From contig WPIO01000101.1 in NCBI GenBank assembly GCA_009760855.2, positions 48,501 through 112,500 on the forward strand: 64,000 nt of DNA, in the 5' to 3' direction. The position numbers and the translations under genes are program-made. The DNA comes from Cristatella mucedo (Eukaryota > Bryozoa > Phylactolaemata > Cristatellidae). Below the pieces are notes generated by a model that saw nothing but the letters and a program-made list of their open reading frames with translations, did not search any database and had not been told where the DNA came from. Below are positions 44,761-56,533 of this stretch, piece by piece; the first letter of the stretch is position 1; every line of letters begins with the position of its first letter.

Positions 44761-47166
44761 CATGCATATAAACTCCTATAGTAAGCTAGGTTTGTCAGTT
44801 CGTAAATCTCAGTCACTGATTTGCCATGAGGAAGATAATTTTCTAATTTGCATATGTAGCTGCAACATGCACTCTTATCGTTGAAATTGAACATTGAAAT
44901 GCTAGAACGTCGTAGGACTATGCAGTCGAAAGAGTTCTTCAAACTGTGGTGGCCATGGCATTCACGCAGCTTGGACCTTGCCCACTACGACCTCTTTTAC
45001 TGTCGCCCGAAGCATTTTTCTGTAATGCCCAGTGCTAGAGGGACGTTGGCCGTTAAGAGGACCTTGCGCCACTATGTAAGCAAGGCTGATAAATCAGCCG
45101 ATCTTTACTTACCTCTGGAAAGAGATTCTGAATCGTGCACTCTTGCGCGTCACGATAAGCGTAATAAATTATCGCGATAGTTCGTAGTCAATTTTTGACA
45201 ATTGCATTCCTGGGAATGCATCTCAACGTTGGCTGAAAGCGAACATAAACTATTGCGAATAGATCAATAGAAAAAACGCGTAGGAAATTCTAGGAAAAAT
45301 TCTAGGAAATTCGCGTAGGAAGTCTAGCTTATTAAATGGTTGATCAATTAATTGAGATTAATTGCTTAATTTAATCTTAATTAATTCAATTAACTCCTAT
45401 TAGATCAATTCCGAAAGCGAGCTCGAACGTCGCCAGAATTGCATTTGAGAAATTCCTTTTATTATACCTCCGTCTGTAGCTTCACAGAGCTACGAGGACT
45501 CAATACGCTGCAACTTTGCCACATTCGCTAGAAGCGTACGCGTATTTTGTCGAAAAATCAGAAGTCTCGAGTCTTGTGTGCGCTACCAGTCTTTGCAAGC
45601 CGCCACTGCGGTGAATGAGGTGAAAATCACTATTTCTCAAAAGCAGCTCCACTCCTTCGAAAGAGGACTTTTAGTTTTTGTCGGCTGACGGCATTTTTTT
45701 CAAAGATCCAGCCACACATCGTTGACCAAATCGTAAGTCCGCCGGCGTCCTAAGCTTGCGAGCGGCTACCTAGCACCGATAGGTAACCGTTCGCAAGCTT
45801 CGCTCGCGTTAGAACAGCCCTGGTGGACACGCGAGGGAGAGGAGCCAGAAGAGCAGGAGAGAGCGCAGCTGCAGCTCGGTCATAGCGCTCTCGGAGCGCT
45901 CGGTCATAGCGCTCTCGGAGCGCTCGGTCATAGCGCTCTCGGAGCGCTCGGTCACGCTTACCGAAATCGTGTGCACTGGATGACACGTTGACGATGCGAC
46001 TGGGCGCGCTTCTCTTGATCAGATCGAGAAGCAGCCGCGTGAAGAGGAAGTGGCCGAGGTGATTGACTCCGAACTGCATCTCGAATCCGTCCTCCGTCTT
46101 CCACTGCGGACACGCCATGATTCCTGCAAATATAAGAGCGCCGAGCTCTCTTTCGCGAGCGCGGCCTTCCGGGGCATTCGGCAAACCGGCGAAGCTTCGA
46201 AGTCTTCTCCCGGAGAAATCCTGGAATCGAAGTCTTCTCCCGGAGAAATCCTGGAGGACGAGCCTGGAGGTCGCGAGTGTTCGGCGGAGGCGCGACAAAG
46301 CGCCTTTCTCCTTTCGCCGGCACGCGACGGCTCGGCGCCGCTTAGCGTCAGCTTGACCCCGATCCAAGCGCAGCGCTTGCAAAACGTACACTACTAGACA
46401 GATCGCCAATCGCTCGCAGCATGACGCGCCGCTACACTCGCTTGGGCTGCACGTCGGTCGACACGTCCGTTCGACCGCGTCGCATGCGAATTCGGCTCTG
46501 CCCAGAAATCTGCAGCCGCTGCTTGGCCGTGCTGGTCGCACCCTACGTGGCCACGCCTACTTGCTGCAGGCACCCGCGGCCTGCGCCGCCTGCGCATCTT
46601 AATTCCTGTGCATCTACGGCGATCCGTGCCGCTCTTACTGGAACAGGACGAGGCACGTTTGCCACGCAATCGCTACTCGCTCTCCAATTCGATTCGCGAG
46701 CCGCTGACGGCGAGCAGGCGAACTCTTTTTGAGCCCAAATTGAATCAGCATTGCGAGTGCAGCCAACAGAACTCAAGTGCGTCGTATAGGAGGACGAAAA
46801 GCTTAGCATACGAGACGCGAGGCATCGGGAAAAGAGGAGCGCCCACTGCTCACAGAAGGCCGAGCAACAACTGAAAATAAGACAAGACAGCACATGAGCC
46901 GAATTAATGCAACGTTCTGCTCCTTTCTAGCGGCGCCGAAATGCTCGCTATAACAATGCACTCGACTGTGCCGCTGAAACTAGGACTTACGTGTGACGGG
47001 GCACTAGAACGTTGGAGCACCGCCAGCCGCCGAGATCTTTAAACACCCCTTGAAGTGTGCACACGTTATTACCATAACAACTAGCGAGACCGTATAAGCC
47101 GCTCGACGTTTTACGATCCTTGACCTTCCAACGGCCAGCACAGTTATGTGAGCTGCATTAACATAA

Positions 47167-47243
<77 letters not shown>

Positions 47244-50200
47244 TCCGCTTTGCACGCACTCCCCAGCCAGCCAGCTTTTTCATCATTACAATATTACATG
47301 CACATGCATAGTCTTGAACGGCGAGCCGTTATCAGCGGGCCGAAACCGCTCGACGGCTGGTGGCTGCTTAGATAGACGGATGATTCTGCAAATGCCGCAC
47401 GCCCACTGATTCGCCGCTCGAGGCCCATTGCCCAGTCGTCAGCCGCGAGCCATCACAGCCACGCGCGTAAAGTCTCGCTGGTAGGCGCGGCTGCTTAGTA
47501 AGATAAGATGTCTCGAAGAGCACGGCTCATTGTTCGAGAGCCGTCTGAGTCAGCCGCTCGCAAACGCAATGCAGTGCATCCACGTCCAACAACACAAAAC
47601 CTCCAAGACTAAGTGACCGTTACGTGGGAGAGCTCTTAACTGCGAACTTCAAAGCCCGAGCGGCTTTCGGTGCTGGAGATACTCTCTCACAGCGAGTCAC
47701 AGCATGAATGATTCTTTGCCTTGCTACACAGCCTCACTCTCGTAAGGCAGCTAGACAGAAGCAGCAGCAGCAGCAGCAGCAGCAGGCGCAGCAGCGCCTT
47801 CCATTCTTCGGCAGCCCCTAGCGTTCCAAGGCAGACAGGCAGGCAGCACGTGCCCTCCGGGCAAAGGGCACGTTGCCACGGTGCTCAGCCTGCCGGGGAT
47901 CTAGCCTCCATCGCAGCGCTGCTCCAAGACCGGATGCAGGCCCGCTGACTAACCTGCCGGTGTGCAACGAGTTATCGAAATGCAAGCGAAATCCGCACTA
48001 GTTACGAGAATCGGCGGCGGGTGAAGCTCAAATCTCCAGCGATTCGTGTCGTACGCGGTCGCCATAATGGCACCCACCAATGTTCATGCAATGCAGTGCA
48101 GATCGATCGCAGCGACTAGAAAGTAGTAGTAGCTCCTTTTAGAATGATTTAGCTTGCCGTTCGATTGCTTTCTTTTTAGTTTCACGACAGTTTGCTGATT
48201 TTTGAGTCACATAAGATGAAGAAAATTACCGAATTATATTTTTATATTTTTAAGATTCAATTTTTCTCTAAAACTTAAGCAAAAGCGGCTGATTTTAACC
48301 GATTTGAACTGTCATAAATTAGAGAAGGTTTTTCGCGGCTAATGTTTTCTATACATATAATTTGGACGTTTTGTGCTGACTTAGGACGTACTTGGGCAGA
48401 TTTTATCTTTAGATTTAGCATCGTCCGACATATGGTTTATTGATCCCGACTGTCGTTTTAGTACAGGAACAACATTTTAAATCCGGATGACTGCATCCCA
48501 GCTTTCTTCGCGGTAACCATGAGCTCTTACATGTGGGACTATCTTTCCGGGCATTCCCGACCGTCCTCATACTTGTAATTACCCCGATAAATTTGCTATT
48601 TTCCACCGGGGCTATTTCTGCTGCAATAATACTGGCATTGAAAATGAAGAGTCTTGATGGCCAATCGATGCAAACTGAGAGCTGCAAAAACTACTCTGTT
48701 GCAGCATTTTTTCATAGAGAGTGAGGGAGAGAGCGAGAGCACAGTACCTGTCCTTATTCTGCGACATAGATTTACTGTGGCACACATTAAGTAGCGTGAT
48801 AAATACGTATTGAGCCTCAGGTTTGGTCCCGACATCTTTAAATTAGGACATCGTCTGGCAACTCACTAAGCAGTTAACAGTGGACGTGGACACCTTTGGC
48901 TCAAGCTCCGCTTGGTGGCTCTACGAGTGTTAGTTAGCCAGCCTATGTCGCTCCCCAAATGCTAGCCAGCCCAAGTCGTCGTGTCGAGTGGTGTAACTAC
49001 TAACCGGAGACAACAGGCCGGGCAGGTGGGTGGGGGCGAGAGTCTGTAATAAATGCTAATGACGCCGACCATGTATTAAGGGGGCTGAACCTTCTAGGGG
49101 AGGATTGAAGCTTGACCTTGCACGCGCCAGCCAATCACAGTTGGCGGTGTGCCCATTTTGGATAGTGTTTTCGGCCTAAGGGGGCGGGGGTCGGGGGGGG
49201 GGCCCGAGCCTAGAAGTCCCTCCATCCATCCGCCACTGTCATTGTCCAGATAGTGCAAAGAACGTATAATCAGACTGATATTACACTCGGTCGGCGACAG
49301 CGTTAGGTGCAGCTGGGGCAAAACGCTCCACAACCCGTGTCCTTTAAAAAAAAGAGCCGACGTTTCCGATATGGGTATTCCGTAGGAGCGTGTTTCATTC
49401 GCTGTATGCATTCAAAAGTAAGATTACAATGCTAATAGTCGCTAGTGAACCGTGTCTGATGAGAAGTGAAGAGTGCTCCTACTCCTGCGCAGTAGCCACG
49501 GCGGTGGCGGCAGCTTCTGCTTTCGCCGTCGCTTGCGACCACCTACCAGCGTTGTTGATCAATATGTCGATTCTGTCCTCAGTGGTCAAGATGTCCGCCG
49601 CACAGGCTCGAACCGACTTGAGCGAAGCTAGGTCAAGCTTCTTTACGACGACGTTCCCGTTGCCCGTGTCGCGGCGCACCTCTTGGGCCGCGGCGTGCGC
49701 CTTGTCCATGTCTCGGCAGCACATCAGAACGCGAGCACCTCGGCGGGCCATGTCGAACGCCGTGTATTTGCCGATGCCTTCGTTGGCGCCGGTGATCACC
49801 ACCGTCTTGCCGTCCAGTCGATCCTCGCTGTAGCAGATACCCCCCTGCAACCACTTGTGCACCAGGTACATAGCTCCTCCCGTGGCGGCGGTGGCAGCTG
49901 CAAAAAGGAACGCTCTAGAAAAGTGAGTGCCCGCATGTGGTGTCGCACGAAACTAGCGGCTAAAATCAATAGCGAAGTGCGACCCGATGCAGCATAAGTT
50001 AAGCTCTTCGCATTGTCATAGCATAGCGGTGTTTAAAATATCGACTGTACTGTTAGACGCACGTAGTTTAAAAAGTCGAATACGCTAGTAAGACACAAAT
50101 TAGAATCTACGGAAAGTTTCAACCCATTCACAATAATCGGCGATAATGTAGCGATGCCCTTAATAATAATGAATGCAAGAATAGTGCGCTTGCATAGCGC

Positions 50201-52815
50201 CCACAGAGAACTAACTGCTTAACACAAACTGTGCCACGCTAGGTATCAAGTTTGCTGTCTGTATCAAATAAGACAGCAAACAGAATTGAGTTACAAATCC
50301 AAACTAGAAACGCGCCATAAGGTATATCGCACCATTGTCAAAATGATAGAGGGGTCTCTAGGACTGACCCGCTGCTGAGAAGAAAACGCGAGGGTGCAAA
50401 ACGCCATGTCAGGTCAAGGTCAGAGGGGCAAAACAAGATTGCAAAAGGGCCGCCTTGATCCCAGAAACCTCAATAAAGAGTCTGGCTAGTAGTCACGAAA
50501 TGTACCATCGGTATCTGCCCGGAAGCGAGTAGCACTACAAGGAACTTGCAGCGGTTCATTGAAACGAGTATCGATCAAGTTGGTCAGCTTCATCTTGAAA
50601 ATTACACCAGAGCAACTCTTGTTCTCGAGTCGCTTGGTATAGCTGCAGCTATGGAAACATTTCCGTCACATTCGTGTAGTCCCAGACAGCGCATTGTCGT
50701 GTAACGGGTGGCAAGCATTAACGCGGCAGGATACGCGACGGGGAGAGTAACGCGCCAGCGCGAGCGGCAATGTTTTCTCCATATTAGCCAAGTCCAAATA
50801 TAGCATGCGTGCCTGCGACGGGCCTCCGCAAGATCTGTCGTCGGGCTGGGCAGCGCTACCTTCAGGCAGCGAATCTCCTGGCTCCATCACCAAGCGCTCT
50901 ATTTGCAGAAACGACGACGGCCAAGCCCAGTCTACACACTGTGGATAGACGGACGGCTGCCGGTGTAGAGGGATCCAGTCCTCTCCCTTATTCTCTCTCC
51001 TCTACTCTTTTCCTCGTCCTCCCTGGCACCCCTTATATTCCATGCATGAATTGTTTTGCACCGTCGACCCATTGTTGTTTCCAGAACCGCCTGATAGCTG
51101 TGGCGGCAGTTTGCGATAGATGGATGTCCCCCCTCACACTCACACATGTCGCCGATTCAAGGATTTGTGCAGGGCTGCCAAGTCACCGGCCGCAGCGAAC
51201 CGCCGACCGCGCTCCCCCCCTCCCCGCGAACCGCTCGAAAGCCTGCAGCGGCTGCTGCTTAGGCAGTCTGGTCCCTCCTCGTACGAGACCTCTGCCCAAT
51301 ATACACGGGCTCCTGAGTCACGTTCCTTCACAGCGACAATGTCTCAACAGCGACGAATTGTGCTCGCGAATTACCAGCCGATTTATAGCTTCACTTCTGG
51401 AGCGAAGCAGATCCGAAACGGCTTTTCTAAAGCACGAAAACTACACCATCACCACTCTTCGTTTGACTGATTATTGCAGTTTGTTAAAATAGACGTTTCT
51501 TGTTTGATCCGCCGCCATACCAGGTTGAAGCAGTCGGGACGACAGGCAGGCGCGAACCGCCCTCGCATCGAGAGTTAATCGACGCGAGCGGCTCTGCCAC
51601 TGGTATCTCGTCCCCCCCCCGCCACGAGCGCTGGAAATCTTCTGGCCAAACGGAAGGGGCTGCAGGTCTTCCGAGAGGCTGCAAAGGGGCGGCTCATGGC
51701 GGCTCGATCAGAGCATCGCATCGGAGCAGGCGTCAGCCGTCGACCTTGACTAGACACAATCGCCGAAGCGGTGCGATCGAACGCCTCTAGGCTTGACACG
51801 CCGTTCGCAGCAAAGCAGATGAATGCTCACTTATCTGAATTCACACGCCGAGTGCATTGTTTAGTGAAATGCTGAATGATGCTTTTGTTCCCGTCCAATT
51901 GACCTGCGATCATTTTCTTGTTATCAAGAGCAGCCGTCAAGCCGTCACGTCCCACTGCAAGCGTCTTACACGACGATAGGAGAAACGATAAGTAGCTGTA
52001 GGGACCAATTCATCCAATGGGTCACTGCGGGTCTCCTTCTCGAAAGGATTCAGTCCGCCGCAAACCTAGCGATTACCGACTACCGAATGCCTTTATCGTC
52101 TCGGCGACAGAAAAAAGACATCACTTCAAGGTCTTTATTGTTGGCTATTTATTCATTTACTTATAATCAGCTCTCTGCTCTGTACGAGGGCGCTCAGCCC
52201 TCGATCAGCTCGATCGCCACATATCTGGCTTGCAGTACGGACAGCATCCTTCATCCCTTTATCCTTTGTCCTACGCCCTTCACCAAACAACACCGAACTG
52301 CCCACAGGCACTCGGTTTCGCTGAATCTATAGTGGCTGCGAGGCTTTCGAGGTTTCGGATACGACGATACTCGAATACTACCGGATACGACGCTCGACCA
52401 AATGGGCGCTCGCCACAGGACCTGACGGCCGCATCTGAGTTCGGGTGGGAGCCGACGACGGCAAGCGTATTTTCAGTGCATACAGCCCGCTCGCAAGGCT
52501 GCAACTGCGACTCGGTAAAAGCCCCTCTGCGAGCTCTAGATGCCATTACTGCAATTGTGCAATTGTGCAGTCCCACTACTCAAGCAGCCCCCCTCCACTG
52601 CCAGCGATGGAGCACCGACGCAGCCGACCGGCACGCGGGGCGAAGGTCGTGGAAGTCGCGGTCGCCGAAGGTCACGAGCTGAGATTAGACCGGGCACGAG
52701 ACGGCGGCTTTGCTGAGGAGCTTTTTGCGGCGGCGGCGGCGGCGAGCATGCACGTACCTGCAACATATCCGATCGGCATTGGGAGGGACCGAAGGAGACC
52801 CGCCGCTTGGTCCAT
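39406..52815 (-). CDS. Retinol dehydrogenase 11-14-like SDR, gene B (6 exons, complete)
   Basis: This is the tandem paralogue of gene A with the same exon plan: 52815-52758, 49897-49547, 46123-45962, 44128-44009, 39864-39669 and 39505-39406. It too totals 987 bases and 328 residues with phases 1,1,1,1,2. Exon 1 is three bases shorter and exon 2 three bases longer than in A. Motifs are TGANEGIG (55-62), NNAG (134-137), the active-site Ser run (184-186), Y211-G-C-S-K215, LHPG, YFSDC and [14 protein letters not shown]. The residue after Tyr is G-C-S rather than G-R-S. The role is presumed to be NAD(P)H-linked retinoid or lipid-aldehyde oxidoreduction at a membrane, by family. Introns carry a CT tract, a 24-bp minisatellite, a minus-strand LINE and the 41-kb inverted-repeat structure. 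No breaks are seen. Confidence 0.9.
39669..39864 (-). CDS. RDH gene B exon 5
   Basis: The acceptor is tattgcag and the donor TTCAG/GTGAGA; the exon is 196 bases, phase 1 to 2. It encodes [20 protein letters not shown], a hydrophobic segment, [17 protein letters not shown] and GLFF. A minus-strand LINE 3' end is inserted about 75 bases upstream of the acceptor. Confidence 0.9.
39938..40285 (-). mobile_element. LINE family 1, 3' end in RDH gene B intron 4
   Basis: The minus-strand copy starts with ATA repeats and the inverted tail, includes the 3' UTR and ends within the last ORF codons (TTTAAAAGGAACC region). A CT dinucleotide expansion interrupts the tail hairpin. Confidence 0.75.
41323..41484. 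repeat. Near-perfect palindrome with TA-repeat centre
   Basis: The first 44 bases (GATTTTATTAGAGCGTGAAC onwards to the TATG repeats) recur exactly inverted at the right end (ending GTTCACGCTCTAATAAAATC). The centre is about 75 bases of TA. One arm has an extra TGTA unit. It could fold into a hairpin of about 80 base pairs. Confidence 0.9.
41799..41870 (+). repeat. Short CCCTAAA (telomere-like) array
   Basis: About six AAACCCTAAA-type units, interrupted by TACT, CATGCT and AAGT. CCCTAAA is the plant-type telomere heptamer; animals usually have CCCTAA. Confidence 0.8.
42312..42472 (+). mobile_element. tRNA-derived SINE, type 2
   Basis: Plus strand: GTAAGGGGCTCGCTCTCCAC, B box GTGGGTTCGAATC, AAAGCCGTTAAGCCGAG and GTTAAATCAGCTAACG. 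It lies in RDH gene B intron 4. Confidence 0.65.
42473..44008. other. RDH gene B intron 4, unique-looking part
   Basis: No repeat or exon recognised between the SINE and exon 4. Confidence 0.5.
44009..44128 (-). CDS. RDH gene B exon 4
   Basis: The acceptor ends in ttgaag, less usual than the cag of its paralogues; the donor is AAAG/GTAACA. The exon is 120 bases, phase 1 to 1. It encodes [15 protein letters not shown] and [20 protein letters not shown] with the YxxxK pair. It is roughly 70% identical to gene A exon 4 at base level. Confidence 0.88.
44563..44765 (+). repeat. Compound CA/TA/GT microsatellite
   Basis: CA repeats, TATATG, GT repeats and long TA follow one another; parts are self-complementary. 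Confidence 0.95.
44770..45876. other. RDH gene B intron 3, partly AT-rich
   Basis: Includes an imperfect AT-rich palindrome at about 45,345-45,412 built of TTAATT units. Confidence 0.5.
45877..45948 (+). repeat. 24-bp minisatellite, three exact copies
   Basis: The unit is CGGTCATAGCGCTCTCGGAG plus CGCT, three identical copies and a partial fourth, starting 11 bases into RDH gene B intron 3. Confidence 0.95.
45962..46123 (-). CDS. RDH gene B exon 3
   Basis: The acceptor is atttgcag and the donor TTCG/GTAAGC; the exon is 162 bases. It encodes [28 protein letters not shown] and [14 protein letters not shown] tandem array of 24-base units begins 11 bases after the donor dinucleotide. Confidence 0.92.
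46197..46254 (+). repeat. 29-bp tandem duplication
   Basis: Two copies of TCGAAGTCTTCTCCCGGAGA plus AATCCTGGA in RDH gene B intron 2. Confidence 0.85.
47170..47238 (+). repeat. (CT)n microsatellite
   Basis: About 69 bases of CT in RDH gene B intron 2. Confidence 0.97.
47600..47700 (-). mobile_element. LINE family 2 tail fragment
   Basis: A short minus-strand tail piece (GTTACGTGGGAGAGC ... CCCGAGCGGCTTTCGGTGC). A still shorter trace (CCTCCGTCTGTAGC) lies near 45,466. Confidence 0.45.
47758..47795 (+). repeat. (CAG)n trinucleotide repeat
   Basis: About nine CAG units then a GCGCAGCAGC end. Shorter CAG runs occur at 1,009-1,031, 1,494-1,535 and 16,101-16,122. Confidence 0.9.
47800..49545. 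other. RDH gene B intron 2, no recognised feature
   Basis: AT-rich between 48.1 and 48.5 kb, with a G-run at 49,194-49,202. Confidence 0.5.
49547..49897 (-). CDS. RDH gene B exon 2
   Basis: The acceptor is tttttgcag and the donor CTG/GTAGGT; the exon is 351 bases, phase 1 to 1. It starts with an Ala/Thr/Gly-rich segment and [10 protein letters not shown], then [24 protein letters not shown] and INNAG. From the LDGK codons onward it is nearly identical to gene A; upstream of that point it is clearly diverged. Confidence 0.92.
49900..52757. other. RDH gene B intron 1
   Basis: An inverted LINE-type tail lies near 50,165-50,215 (GCGCCCACAGAGAACT). Otherwise nothing is recognised. The plus frame at 50,809-51,492 has no family signal. 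Confidence 0.45.
52758..52815 (-). CDS. RDH gene B exon 1
   Basis: A 58-base first exon, ATG at 52815, encodes [19 protein letters not shown] plus one base. The donor GCAG/GTACGT is close to consensus and phase 1. It joins exon 2 to give a run of small and hydrophobic residues, a plausible membrane anchor as in RDH13-type proteins. A CpG-rich stretch lies around and upstream of it. Confidence 0.75.
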
Positions 52816-53060
52816 CGAAATAAAGTCAGGCGACTTACGAGATGCCGCTCGGGTCAAGGCCGCCGTCCTCGAGCGATCGACCAATCAAGCGGTCGCAGCC
52901 CGTACTGCAGCCCCTGTCTCGCGGCTGACGGAGCCATAGCTAATGCAGCCAGTCGTTGAGTCGAGGCAGTGCGAGATGCGGGTCCAGTTTATCTGCGATG
53001 GACCGGGAGGGGTCGGCTGATTTCAGCCGCGTCAGGGGCGTGCCGCTGTCTAGTCTAACG
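52816..53060 (-). promoter_or_regulatory. GC-rich region upstream of RDH gene B exon 1
   Basis: CpG-containing DNA directly upstream of the inferred ATG. It is a positional promoter candidate without a recognised core motif. Confidence 0.3.
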
Positions 53061-53454
53061 TAAGCCGAAAGCGGAGCAGACAGACCTCGCTGGTCTCATC
53101 GCGGCGGCAGCGGCACTGATTAAGTCACGAGAGTCCTCAGAATTGCGGCTACCCACTGGTACACAAATGTAGGTACAGGTACACACAGATGCAGCACCGA
53201 TGCTCACATGGACTCCTTACAGTAGCTGAGCACACCAGCAGCAAAGATCGCCTATACCTCTAGATAGCAAGTCTACATCCACAGTATAGAGAAGTCCATT
53301 TGACAGCCCCGGATAGCTACAGGTGCTCAACAGCGGCCATGTCGTGCACGAACGCTCGCGTCGCTCTACGGCCTAGAGCACAACTCGGCTCCAATGCCAA
53401 GGCAACAGCCTATGATATAGCTTAAGTTGTCGTGCGACCTTGGCCAGAGGCTAC

Positions 53455-53835
53455 TTGTTGTATCACTTGTCTGTAACTCAACAAAGTCATAAAGACCGTG
53501 TGGTTGTTACGCAGGAGAGTTTTGTATATCGAACTCACAGCCTAAGCGGCTTTCGGTACGCATTCGGTAACCAACAGACTTCGTCTCACGGAACAACGAG
53601 AAAGTGGGAAGCATAGCAGAGTCAGAAGAGCAGTTGAGGTAGTGAGTAGCATGGAAGTGGCAGCTCAGGACCGCTAAAAATGATGAGCCATAGTTAGCAG
53701 TAGGAGAGTAGTTGTCGTTGCGTAAGAATTGTGGAAGCGAGTTCCACAGTCACGGACCTGCACAGCTAAATCTTCTGTCGCCAACGGTCTTTAAGCGGAG
53801 GAATGGAACAGCTTGAAATTTTTTTAGAAGCAGCT
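53455..53835 (-). mobile_element. LINE family 2, 3' end
   Basis: It closely follows the 29.8-kb copy: TGTCTGTAACTCAACAAAGT, GCAGGAGAGTTTTGTATA, GAATTGTGGAAGCGAGTTCC and CTTCTGTCGCCAACGGTCTT. Confidence 0.7.
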
Positions 53836-53849
53836 GGTTGGACATATTG

Positions 53850-55015
53850 AAAAGAATGACATGTCAGAAACATTTCAATCAAGGTTTAAGAGGCACCACT
53901 CCACTGAGACTGCTCTCCTCCGTCTTAACAATGACATTCTACGTGGCAACGACGACGGAAATGTCACTGTCCTAGCTCTGCTAGACCTGTCTGCTGCCTT
54001 CGACACCATCGATCACGATGTTCTGCTTGAATGAATAAGAGCAACGATTGGTCTGGCAGATGAGGTACTGGCATGGTTTGAATCGTACTTGTCTCGTCGT
54101 GTTCCATCCGTGTCGTGTGGTGGTCAGGTCTCACACACGAGAAGGGTCACCTGTGGAGTTCCTCAAAAGTCTGTACTCGGTCCATTGCTGTTCTCTATTT
54201 ATACACAACCTCTGGAAAAAGTGAGTAAGGCCCGTGGAATAAGATTTCACTTTTATGCTGACGATACTCAGTTGTATTTGCGATTCAAACCGTCCGAATC
54301 TGCTGCAGCAACTGAGATGTTCCTAGCCGTTACAATTGTACATTTGCTTTGATCTCTCCCATCTCTTCTTTGATCTCTTCAGTCTTCTGGGACGTCAAAT
54401 TCTCTCACCTCCCTTGCTGCATGTATTTGCTGACATTCGCACATGATGAAAGGCAGCACAATTCCTAAAATAAAATTAAACGAAGACAACACCAACATAC
54501 TAGTTATCGGAAAGCCGTGTGCCACTCACAAATGGGAAATCGAAACGCTCAAAATCTGCTCTGCCATTAAATCTCCTGTAGCATCTGCTCGAAATCCAAG
54601 TGTGGTGTTCCGAAGTGACCAGTTTTGCTAGACGACCACATCAGCTCCACAGTCAAGTCTGCCGATTTCAGCTACGAAAACATTTATGAAATTCGGGCTT
54701 GCTTAGACAGGTATGCTACATCCAAACTGGTCCATATATTTGTTACATTCCGCCTTGACTTCTGTAACTGATTTCTTGCTGGTCTACCGGCGAGTGCAAT
54801 CTCAGGAGTTTACAGTTGGTGCAAAACTCGGCAGCTAGGCTTGTCTGTCGTGAGCGTCACAGTTGCTACATCACACCACTTCTCGCTGGCCCGTACTGGC
54901 TCCTAATCAAGCAGTGTATCGACTTCAACGTTGTGTAGCTCACTTTTAGGTCCCTTCATTCTCTGGGTTCAGCCAACCAATCAGAACTACTCCCCCGCCA
55001 AGCTAGGCGTCGAAC
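53850..55015 (+). mobile_element. LINE family 1, longest RT copy
   Basis: It encodes LALLDLSAAFDTIDHDVLLE, RRVTCGVPQKSVLGPLLFSI and FHFYADDTQLYLRF: the RT catalytic YADD box with the TQLY context typical of CR1/L2/Rex-like LINEs. LVHIFVTFRLDFC and later blocks follow. It carries several stops and shifts and has no endonuclease. It is inserted directly beside a minus-strand family 2 fragment. Confidence 0.85.
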
Positions 55016-55305
55016 TAGCGGAGATTTAGTCTATTGAGATCGTTGGTTCTGCGACGGCTCGTAGACGCTCGCTCGCTTGCGCATACAAGCCAACGCTGGA
55101 TGAACAGATACCGTGTTCGCCTGCTGTTGTAATAAGCGCAGCGCCCGGTCACTAATGTATGCCTCACCAGCGGCCAATAATTATGCCCATCGACACAGCA
55201 CAGCCTACTCACCTGCGGCCAATATAAGCCATTGACGCAGAGCAGCGTCAGGCCACTAATGTACATTATATTTACCGACGTAGCTGCTGTGATTCATTGA
55301 GCTCT

Positions 55306-55308
<3 letters not shown>

Positions 55309-55343
<35 letters not shown>
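55309..55343 (+). repeat. (TA)n microsatellite
   Basis: 35 bases of TA just past the 53.9-kb LINE copy. Confidence 0.97.
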
Positions 55344-55344
<1 letters not shown>

Positions 55345-56190
55345 GCGTTGAGAGAAATAAAGATATCGGATCTTGCTTACCGCTCACGTCCGCGAAGGGG
55401 TGCGTCTACTCGGAGCTCCACTAGCTGCCGCTGTAATACAGCGACGTTGCCAGCACATCGCACGGACGACATACTGGCACGAAATCCCGAAATTATTTGG
55501 CCGTTGCTCTCGCGGAGTATAGCAGCAGCTATTTCCAGAGGTCAATGTGCTCGCCTTTGACTATCGAGGTTGTGGGCTGGACCTCTGCTGTGAATTATTT
55601 GAAGCGCCTGGATTCGTTTTTCTCAGGGCGCTATATAGAAACACACACACACGCGCGGCATGTAGCTGAACGGGCTGCTGCTGCGCTCCGGCTGAGCTCA
55701 CCCGAGCCGAAGCTGCTGAACCGAAGCTCCCGCTTCTTTGCCGAGAGCGCTCCTCTTCGTCCGTCCGCCTAAGCCTTCGGTGGCCGACTTCGAGCGGCCG
55801 TCGCACTTCAGTGCAGGGACCGGACTTCCGGCGGCTCGCAGCGTCGCAGTGTTTTCTCAGGTGGCGCGGGGCAGGGGGCGGGAACTACCACTTCTTTTGA
55901 AGTGGTTAAAAGGCAGTTCGCTGCTTTCGGCGAGTAATATTCTTAGGGTTGCATTCTACAGAGCTCATTCTTTATGGACAGGTCTTTGGTGGCCTGCCGC
56001 GATAGCAAGAGCGCCTTCAGGCTCTCCAGATGACTTCACGAACGCGTTTCACACAAAATTCTGGCTAGCAGCGGATGCTGAAACGTTCGTTAATTCCTTA
56101 CGGAGACATGGCGAGAGGTAAGCTGTCCTTCCTAGCTGGAAATCCACGCGGGCCGAGGAATTCTTTTCGTAGCTAGTTGAGTTAAAAGCC
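55344..56190. other. Between RDH genes B and C, no gene supported
   Basis: Moderately CpG-rich around 55.6-55.9 kb; plus-strand frames there are unrecognised. Confidence 0.4.
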
Positions 56191-56191
56191 T

Positions 56192-56330
56192 CACTTACAT
56201 GGCGGCAGAAGAGCCTTTACGGCTATCACCGCAGCTTTCAATGGGCAACATATTGGCTAGCCCACTGCAGGACTCGAACCCACGACCTGGGTAGTGAAGA
56301 GCGAGCACCTTGCGCCTGGGCTAAGACCCA
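56192..56330 (-). mobile_element. tRNA-derived SINE, type 2
   Basis: Inverted copy with GTGGGTTCGAGTCCTGCAG and AGCCGTAAAGGCTCTTCTG. A type 1 SINE in the same orientation follows 200 bases away. Confidence 0.68.
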
Positions 56331-56533
56331 GTTATAGACGAACGGCATCCAAGAGCTTCCGATCGGAAGTTTTCAGAACTGTCGTTCAGGCGCGGAACGA
56401 AACGTTTCGTGTAAAGAGGCTGTCGAGTCCCTTTGTGCAGAGCTCTCTCGACGAAGTATCAGCGCTTCAAGCACCCTTTTGCATATGTACGCGAGTCCTT
56501 TTTTGTGCCGAGCAAGCTGACTGAGAACATATA

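Noticed and set aside
44881-45180. Mariner-like transposase end ([13 protein letters not shown])
   Set aside because: A faint likeness to the mariner H-P-YSPDLAP-DY-LF block, but no inverted ends, TA duplication or other transposase motifs could be found.
50809-51492. 227-residue plus-strand ORF in RDH gene B intron 1
   Set aside because: No family motifs, mixed low-complexity segments, and it lies inside an intron on the opposite strand.
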